Shown piece by piece: positions 6,351 to 11,369 of a stretch of 11,369 nucleotides of DNA (positions are counted from its first letter, which is position 1; each line of letters opens with the position of its first letter). The stretch is taken from the NCBI GenBank assembly GCA_900556615.1, contig USPP01000024.1, positions 1-11,369 of the forward strand, in the 5' to 3' direction. A model generated the notes under the pieces. That model ran no database searches, was not told the DNA's origin, and worked only from the letters and a program-made list of their open reading frames with translations. Source of the DNA: an uncultured Eubacteriales bacterium. Its GTDB lineage: Bacteria > Bacillota > Clostridia > Oscillospirales > CAG-272. The translations under genes and the position numbers were made by a program.

Positions 6351-7166
6351 TCAGTCTGTTTCGGGAAGATCGCTGCCGGTTACGTTGTTGTTTATGGCAT
6401 CGCTTTCCGGAACGGGCGGTATCTCGTTTTCAATGGCTCTGACAATCGTTCGCACGGCGTCGTCACGCTCCTCTCCGTCGGTAAATAGCGAAGTCAGAAG
6501 CGGTAAGGATATCTCCGGCTCCAATACGCCGTTTTCGTCAGAAAATGTGGCGGGAGTATAAATACCTATCCAAAACCGTCTCACTTTCATACACATTTGG
6601 ATCCCGCAAAAGCCGTCGTCCGAATAGAAAAACTGATAGAACACCGTCCTGTCATCCACAACACGCGTTACCAATTGATTATAAAACTCTCCTTTATTTC
6701 CAAGCTCCGATTTTATTGCTTCTTCAAACGTCATATCGGCATGACACTGTTCCGGGTTATATTGCAAAGGGTAATCGTTTCCCGTGTTTCCGGTATTCAC
6801 ATTAAACTCGTTCTTGAATTCATAAAAGATCGTTTTATTTTTATTTTCAACACGTATTTCGTTTAGAGCGCCGAACTGTTCGGTCTGCCCCAAGAGAATC
6901 GTATCGATATTCAGAAATTCGCCGTTATTGAATCGCCTTCCGGACAGATCTGACGGGGGATTACTCTGACTGTATAACATCAGATCCGTTGAACCGGTGC
7001 GAACATAAGTCAAAAGATCATCGTTTGAATAAAATCTCATTGGCGCAATGTCGTTTATATCCGTATCTTCGGTTATTACCGGCTGAACATTACCGGCATG
7101 GCAAGCGGAAAGAAGTACAGTGAATAGAAGCAGAAGGAATAAAAGTATATATAAATGTTGTTTCAT
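6351..7166 (-). CDS. Lipoprotein of unknown function
   Basis: The predicted lipoprotein has 271 residues. The start at 7166 is chosen because GAAAGGA lies about 9 bases upstream and it opens directly with a lipoprotein signal: MKQH, a long Leu/Phe-rich segment (5-18) and lipobox LSAC with Cys22. An in-frame extension to 7370 would overlap the protease gene and is rejected. The mature part is acidic and mixed alpha/beta, with segments such as RFYSNDDLLTYVRTGS and RVVDDRTVFYQFFYSDDG and a cluster of aromatic residues, and it ends in a low-complexity acidic/Asn tail. No catalytic motif or known domain is recognised. It begins 16 bases after the protease stop codon and precedes a terminator, so it is the last gene of that operon and may be a partner, chaperone or inhibitor of the secreted protease; this is inference from position only. 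Confidence 0.8.
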   Translation of the reverse strand: MKQHLYILLFLLLLFTVLLSACHAGNVQPVITEDTDINDIAPMRFYSNDDLLTYVRTGSTDLMLYSQSNPPSDLSGRRFNNGEFLNIDTILLGQTEQFGALNEIRVENKNKTIFYEFKNEFNVNTGNTGNDYPLQYNPEQCHADMTFEEAIKSELGNKGEFYNQLVTRVVDDRTVFYQFFYSDDGFCGIQMCMKVRRFWIGIYTPATFSDENGVLEPEISLPLLTSLFTDGEERDDAVRTIVRAIENEIPPVPESDAINNNVTGSDLPETD

Positions 7167-7182
7167 TATAATTTTCCTTTCA

Positions 7183-9319
7183 TCAACTGTGAGTATAAAG
7201 TTTGACTTTGATTGTGTTAAATTTAGACTTACACAAATCACACACACTGATTCGGTAAAGCGTAAAATGACCGGTTTGTGTACTATCCGTCCGATAAAAG
7301 CCATGGACACAAAAATCTGTATCATTTCCGACTTTATCATCTTCCCAATGATGCGTTGCACCGAGAACATGCATTATTTCGTGCATAAGTGTATTTCTAA
7401 TATATGCATAATTCGTTTTAGAAGTAAAATTCTGCGGAAACACCGCGCATCGAGTATACGAATCGCCTATCAAGCCTGCTACCCCCAAGAGACCGGATTC
7501 CCTGTGAACCGTCCCATCGACATAGCATGGTCTGTGTCCTGTAAAAAGTACGTTTAAGGCTGCCCATGTGTTTTTGTTGGAAGCGGGAGTGGAATCCCTC
7601 AGCTTACGGCTGTTTTTATGATGTGAATTATAACAGATATCGCTGTCGGTTATATTTTTTCCGACCGAGGACGCGCAGTTCGGAAGCCCGTAACAGGTGG
7701 AACTTCCGTTGTTTCTCAGCTCGCAATCGTTAACATAAGGATTCGTTAAATAAAGTCCTTTCATGTGTACATTAATATGAACGCCGAACTCCTCCATAAA
7801 TGCCTGTTCTATATTTCTTCCGTTGGTATAAGTGCTTGGAAGATCATAAAAAACCTTTTGAACAAATTGCTCCGGTGTTACGGAATATGAACTGTAAAGA
7901 GTTTTAAATGCCGAATCATAATAGACATTCAGGTTCAGCGTCAGCGGTTTTAAAAACCATTTTTGCCTTGTACCCGCGCTTGTATTGGATACGAGAATGT
8001 CGGGATCAACGCTGCTGTGATTAGCATTTTCTTCTGTGATATAATAAGCAGAATCGGCTTTACTTTGTATTTTATAGGTGCCGTCATCCTGTTTGATAAG
8101 CTTCCAGAGCTGATAGCCTGTAAAGCTTCCGGATTTGGCCGTTTGCTTGGCGGAGCCGCTTACATTTGTGACATAGTATCCTGAGACGTCATTTTTTATG
8201 ACGTAATATCCGTTATTCTGGTATTCAAATTTCCAAAGGCACCGTATCTTTTGGTCGATTTCCTGACATTCAAGCACTTTTCCTGCGCTGGTCGAATCGA
8301 CATCCCAAACGCCGAGCCGGTCATAGCACTGAATGAAATAACAGCCTTCAAGCGGCTTTTCAATTTTAACGGCGCTATACCAGACTTGGCTGTTTCCTGA
8401 AAATGTATATCGGAGAGACAACGAAGCCGGCTTGACCGCTGTCAGCAATCCCGTTGAGGAATTGATCGCGGCAGCGTCGGTCGCCGTATTGTCGGAATTT
8501 CGCACACCGTATATGACCGGTCCGTTGGAAGCCATGTCGGTGCTCCACATATAAGCGCTGAACGCATAGGTTTCGCCGGGAAGAAGCGTAGAGACCGAGG
8601 ACTTGATTCCTACTCCATGGAAGGAAATGTTACTGTCTAATTTTATAAAAGTCCATTTCGCGTAATTGTCGCTTCGGTTCTGCAGCGTGAGCCTGGATGC
8701 GGTATTGGCCCGAGCTTGAATTGTTCTGCACGCAGACGGCAAGGGTTGTGCTGTTTTTAGGACGAATAATGTATCCGTTTGAAGCAAGAGTAATCGTCCA
8801 CTTCTGGGAGTCGGGAACGCTTGAGGTTGTCGGAGAAACTGCCGAGGTCTGCAAATAGGAGCCGGATGAAAGCACCGTCGGAATAAAGGTGTTTCCGTTA
8901 TTCACCATCGTGCGGATAACATAATCGTTTCCGCTGATCCATTCCAGCTTATATAGTCCCAGGCGGCTTCCGGAATTGGAGGCGGGAGAAGTGTTGAAAT
9001 TATACTGCTGAAGAAAGGCGCCCGCATTCGGAGAGTCCTGAACGATGTCGATATACATATTCGAATACAGATTTTGTATGGCATATACCCCGTTTTCTAT
9101 TCGGGACGTCAGTGCCATTGTTGTGAGGTCGGAGTTTTGTTCCTCACCTACAGGATATTCGCTGCGAGTCGGTTCCGATACAGAAGCAACGTTATCATTT
9201 GTTGTAACGGTATCGGCAGGTGCGGCATAAAGGGATAAGCGCCTGATGCCGATAAGAAGCGTCGTGATAAGAAGTACAACGGGAATAATTCTTTTGTGTG
9301 CAGGAAATCCTCGGTTCAT
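7183..9319 (-). pseudogene. Secreted ricin-domain metzincin metalloprotease, split by a +1 frameshift
   Basis: The ATG at 9319 follows AGGAGG with 8-base spacing. Residues 1-33 form a signal peptide. The first frame then encodes a beta-trefoil-like domain (RIENGVYAIQNLYSNMYID onward) up to NNSSS near 8712. The protein continues one base further on in the next frame as ANTASRLTLQNRSDNYAKW, completing the trefoil. Dropping one G of the GGG run (complement of 8709-8711) restores 711 residues. A linker and a second trefoil-like region follow (EGCYFIQ, GYYVIK, QLWKLIKQDDGTYKI, QKWFLKP), then a C-terminal protease domain. Its zinc motif is HEIMHVLGATH (7383-7351), giving H646, H650 and H656 of the restored protein. 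The usual Met-turn Met is not seen; the segment reads DFCVHGFYR, followed by a C-D-L-C pair. The expected role is a secreted zinc endopeptidase binding host or diet glycans. It is either a recent pseudogene or has a one-base sequence error, as both halves are otherwise intact. Confidence 0.85.
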
Positions 9320-9320
9320 T

Positions 9321-9383
9321 TTACAGTCCTCCTTTTTTTATACTTGCTTGACCGATATTTTCTGAACTGCCGCGGGCTTTCAT
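9321..9383 (-). CDS. 20-codon leader ORF ahead of the protease gene
   Basis: ATG at 9383 follows AGGAGGTGA closely (3 bases after AGGAGG) and encodes MKARGSSENIGQASIKKGGL, stopping at TAA 9323-9321. That stop is one base before the protease ATG at 9319, and the last codons overlap the protease ribosome site. The layout suggests translational coupling or a leader peptide, but the peptide itself resembles no known protein. The tight spacing of its ribosome site makes translation uncertain. Confidence 0.4.
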   Translation of the reverse strand: MKARGSSENIGQASIKKGGL

Positions 9384-9429
9384 TCACCTCCTGATTTGCC
9401 CTGATATTTCCGATTTCTTCCTTATCCTT

Positions 9430-9458
9430 ATTATAACACGGATGTTGGGAAAAATCAA
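9430..9458 (-). promoter_or_regulatory. Promoter of the leader-protease-lipoprotein operon
   Basis: TTGATT (9458-9453) and a perfect TATAAT (9435-9430) on the - strand are separated by 17 bases. The predicted start near 9423 gives a leader of about 40 nt to the 20-codon ORF and about 104 nt to the protease ATG. A 57-bp hairpin ends 16 bases upstream of the -35. Confidence 0.75.
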
Positions 9459-9474
9459 CAAAAAAGCAATAGCG

Positions 9475-9531
9475 AAAGCGACAATATTTTGGCAATAGAT
9501 TTGTATAATCTAACCAAAGCATTGTCGCTTT
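9475..9531. repeat. 57-bp nested inverted repeat (operator, terminator or MITE-like remnant)
   Basis: AAAGCGACAAT (9475-9485) is perfectly inverted as ATTGTCGCTTT (9521-9531). Inside, TTTGG pairs with CCAAA and AGATT with AATCT around a 5-nt loop, so one long hairpin with small internal loops spans the segment. On the - strand six T follow only after 9 intervening bases, so it is a poor intrinsic terminator for the ABC gene. Alternatives are a regulator site for the promoter at 9430-9458 or a remnant miniature element; no clear target duplication is visible. Confidence 0.5.
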
Positions 9532-9545
9532 AGAAAGGGAAACTA

Positions 9546-9566
9546 TATAATATAATATAATATAAT
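9546..9566. repeat. TATAA pentanucleotide tandem repeat
   Basis: Four uninterrupted TATAA units followed by a partial unit. It lies between the 57-bp hairpin and the short ORF at 9582-9653. Pentanucleotide tracts can vary in copy number by slippage, but no gene or promoter clearly depends on this one. Confidence 0.7.
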
Positions 9567-9581
9567 TTATTCGGGGTATTG

Positions 9582-9653
9582 CTAATCTATCGGTGCGGGC
9601 ATCACGTTATATTCATAGGAACCATCCTCTCTGTATACCCTGCACCACGCCAA
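9582..9653 (-). CDS. Very short ORF or gene remnant (23 codons)
   Basis: On the - strand, TTG at 9653 opens MAWCRVYREDGSYEYNVMPA and then P-I-D before TAG at 9584-9582. AAGGAG lies 11 bases upstream, a long but possible spacing, and an in-frame TAA bounds the ORF on the 5' side. The residue pattern is protein-like (alternating charged and aromatic residues) and could be the last piece of a decayed gene or a microprotein. It sits downstream of the ABC exporter gene on the same strand. Function unknown; low confidence. Confidence 0.25.
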   Translation of the reverse strand: MAWCRVYREDGSYEYNVMPAPID

Positions 9654-9735
9654 GATGGGGAAAGCTCCTTATATTAACATGTTGTGCGCATCGCCTGTAC
9701 AGCGGAAATCAAAAAGGCTATCAATTAAAAACCGT

Positions 9736-11369
9736 TTATTCATTGGCAGCGGCAAGACGTTTAGCAGCCTCCTGCTTTTCTCCCTCCGCTTTGGGCATGG
9801 CACCCATTTTTTGCTGAGCCATAACGAGCTTATAATAGATTCCTTTATTTTCAAGCAGCTCGGAGTGAGTACCGAATTCCGAAACCTTTCCATGATCGAG
9901 AACAAGGAGCTTATCGGCGTTCCTCAGAGTTGAAAGCCGATGAGCGATTGCAAGCGTGGTACGGTTTCTGACAAGCTTTTTAAGCGCGTCCTGAATCAGC
10001 TTTTCCGTCTCGGTATCAAGAGCCGCCGTCGCCTCGTCAAGAATGAGAATCTTAGGGTTATGGATAATAGCACGGGCAATCGCAATACGCTGCCGTTCTC
10101 CACCCGAAAGGGAGAAACCGCTTGCTCCCACCATGGTATTATAGCCCTGGGGCAAATCCATTATAAAATCATGAGCGTTTGCGGTTTTTGCCGCTTCAAT
10201 TACCATCTCATCTGTTGCGCTCGGACATGCGTAAGCAATGTTATCTCTGATTGTACCGGCAAAAAGAAAGGTTTCCTGAAGCACTACTCCCATCTGAGAA
10301 CGAAGCGCCGCCTGAGAGATATCCTTTATATTGACACCGTCTATTTCTATTGCACCCGTGTTTACATCATACAAACGCATGATCAGATTAATCAGCGTTG
10401 TTTTTCCGGAACCGGAGTGACCGACAATTCCGATCATTTCTCCCGGCTTTATATCGACGGATACATTGGAAAGAACGGGGTTGTAGCTTTCATAACCGAA
10501 GGTGATATTTTTTACGTTTATCTCCCCCTCGATTTGTATATCAATCGGAAGATTGATATCTCCCACCTCCGGCGTCTCTTCAAGGATTTCAAACACCTTG
10601 CTTGCCGAAGTAAGAAATCTCGAAATATTTCTCGGCACGGAAGTCATCCAGACAAGAGGAGAATAAACGATATTAGCATAGGCGTTTATTTGATGCAGCG
10701 TCCCAAGCTGCATTTCTCCCTTAAACAACAGAATATTTCCGTAAAGCAGTATCAAATAGCTTCCAAGGCGAATGGCAAAGGTTACAATCGGGAAAAAGGT
10801 ATCGAACAGCATTTCGTTTTTTTCAGTTTGCTTAGCGCTTTTCATACTGCTTTGTCTGAAACGCTCGACCTCGCGTTTCTCCTGACCGAAGCTTTTCACC
10901 ACACGAATTCCGCTGAAAATATCCTGAAGCTGCCGGTTGACCTTACTTTCCAGATTCCAGCCCCGGCGATTCTTCATATCCATGGTAGACCAGAATTTTT
11001 TGATAAGAAATACCGAAAAGGGGACCGGTACGAAGATAAAAAAGCACATAAGCGGATTAATTATCAGCATCACAATCATTGCGACAATAAAGGAAATCCC
11101 CTGAACAAAGATATTGGGAAGCTGATTGGTCACAAAATCCTGCATTACCGCAGTATCGTTATTGACCCTTCCCATAAGGTCACCGGTGGAACGGCGCTGG
11201 AGAGAGGAAAGGGAAAGACTTTCCAGCTTTTCATAGAGTATATTTTTCATCATCATGATGAATTTGTTACCCGATATTGAGGAAAACCTTGATTGTATTA
11301 CACCGAGCGCTCTTTGGAAAAGATCTATCGACACGATAGCACAGACGATAAGAATAAAGCCCGCCATGG
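9736..11369 (-). CDS. ABC multidrug/lipid-type exporter half-transporter (5' end outside window)
   Basis: The visible 543 residues cover the membrane domain from about its second helix and the full nucleotide-binding domain, in the single-polypeptide TMD-NBD order of MsbA/BmrA/LmrA-type exporters. The ATG at 11367 is internal: the first helix and roughly 40-80 residues expected for a family of about 580-620 aa lie beyond the edge. Counting from that ATG, Walker A is GHSGSGKT (316-323), the signature LSGGERQR (420-427), Walker B ILILDEA with catalytic Glu445, and the switch His476 in AIAHRLS; all are canonical, so this half can hydrolyse ATP. The C-terminal tail is charged and Ala/Glu/Lys-rich (MGAMPKAEGEKQEAAKRLAA). 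Substrate is unknown. It may homodimerise or pair with another half-transporter encoded upstream, outside the window. No clear terminator follows within the next 80 bases. Confidence 0.93.
   Translation of the reverse strand, partial: MAGFILIVCAIVSIDLFQRALGVIQSRFSSISGNKFIMMMKNILYEKLESLSLSSLQRRSTGDLMGRVNNDTAVMQDFVTNQLPNIFVQGISFIVAMIVMLIINPLMCFFIFVPVPFSVFLIKKFWSTMDMKNRRGWNLESKVNRQLQDIFSGIRVVKSFGQEKREVERFRQSSMKSAKQTEKNEMLFDTFFPIVTFAIRLGSYLILLYGNILLFKGEMQLGTLHQINAYANIVYSPLVWMTSVPRNISRFLTSASKVFEILEETPEVGDINLPIDIQIEGEINVKNITFGYESYNPVLSNVSVDIKPGEMIGIVGHSGSGKTTLINLIMRLYDVNTGAIEIDGVNIKDISQAALRSQMGVVLQETFLFAGTIRDNIAYACPSATDEMVIEAAKTANAHDFIMDLPQGYNTMVGASGFSLSGGERQRIAIARAIIHNPKILILDEATAALDTETEKLIQDALKKLVRNRTTLAIAHRLSTLRNADKLLVLDHGKVSEFGTHSELLENKGIYYKLVMAQQKMGAMPKAEGEKQEAAKRLAAANE

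Noticed and set aside
6351..7370. Longer version of the lipoprotein starting at 7370
   Set aside because: The extra 68 codons overlap the protease zinc-site region and place the lipoprotein signal in mid-protein; the start at 7166 has a ribosome site and a standard lipobox.
8701..8713. Programmed +1 ribosomal frameshift
   Set aside because: No rare-codon stall or stop codon, nor any Shine-Dalgarno-like stimulator, is seen at the switch point; a single-base indel is the simpler reading.
7183..8787. Independent 534-aa protease starting at ATG 8787
   Set aside because: Its first 27 or so codons are the out-of-frame reading of the first half of the same gene; there is no signal peptide or ribosome site, and the domain boundary continues from the upstream frame.
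9940..11280. 446-codon open frame on the + strand opposite the ABC exporter
   Set aside because: It lies fully antisense to a canonical ABC transporter, has no ribosome site or recognisable domain, and its His/Arg/Ser-rich composition is that of a reverse-complement shadow.

Overview
The window looks like a moderately AT-rich chromosomal segment of a Gram-positive Clostridia bacterium, most likely a gut Oscillospiraceae/Ruminococcaceae-type commensal. This is inferred from the strong AGGAGG-type ribosome sites, Gram-positive sigma-A promoters, lipobox lipoproteins, AT-rich intergenic DNA and the ricin-domain metalloprotease architecture; no taxonomic marker was searched. Genes on the left (about 540-5613) read on the + strand, and genes from 5822 to the right edge read on the - strand.

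Left block, carbohydrate handling. A 5' region full of hairpins and palindromes leads into a promoter (TTTACA-17-TATACT) and a two-gene operon. The first gene encodes a secreted, C-terminally membrane-anchored protein of unknown function (542-1408). The second encodes a lipoprotein with a GH99/WbsX-like TIM-barrel glycosidase fold (1438-2700), and the operon ends at a strong terminator. A 770-base gap follows. It carries a compact - strand transcription unit (extended -10 promoter, short coding sequence that looks frameshifted, long hairpin terminator). Next is a well-promoted monocistronic gene for a cytoplasmic GH36 alpha-galactosidase/alpha-N-acetylgalactosaminidase-type enzyme (3472-5613) with its own terminator. 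A plausible but unproven division of labour is surface cleavage by the GH99-like lipoprotein and intracellular exo-cleavage of alpha-galactosides by the GH36 enzyme.

Middle. A tRNA-Pro(CGG) gene with encoded CCA and a consensus promoter lies on the - strand. Just downstream is a 17-bp hairpin and then a 44-codon membrane-peptide ORF with a good Shine-Dalgarno site.

Right block, - strand. An ABC exporter half-transporter (5' end beyond the window) is followed by a roughly 400-base gap holding a short ORF, a TATAA microsatellite, a 57-bp nested hairpin and a promoter. That promoter drives a 20-codon leader ORF, a secreted protein with two ricin-like beta-trefoil regions and a metzincin protease domain (HEIMHVLGATH), and a lipoprotein of unknown function, ending at a terminator. 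As given, the protease gene is split by a +1 frameshift near 8707-8712, so it is either a pseudogene or carries a one-base sequence error.

No complete novel multi-gene system is evident. The least explained items are the orphan - strand transcription unit at 2868-3130, the 44-aa membrane peptide after the tRNA, and the leader-protease-lipoprotein operon.
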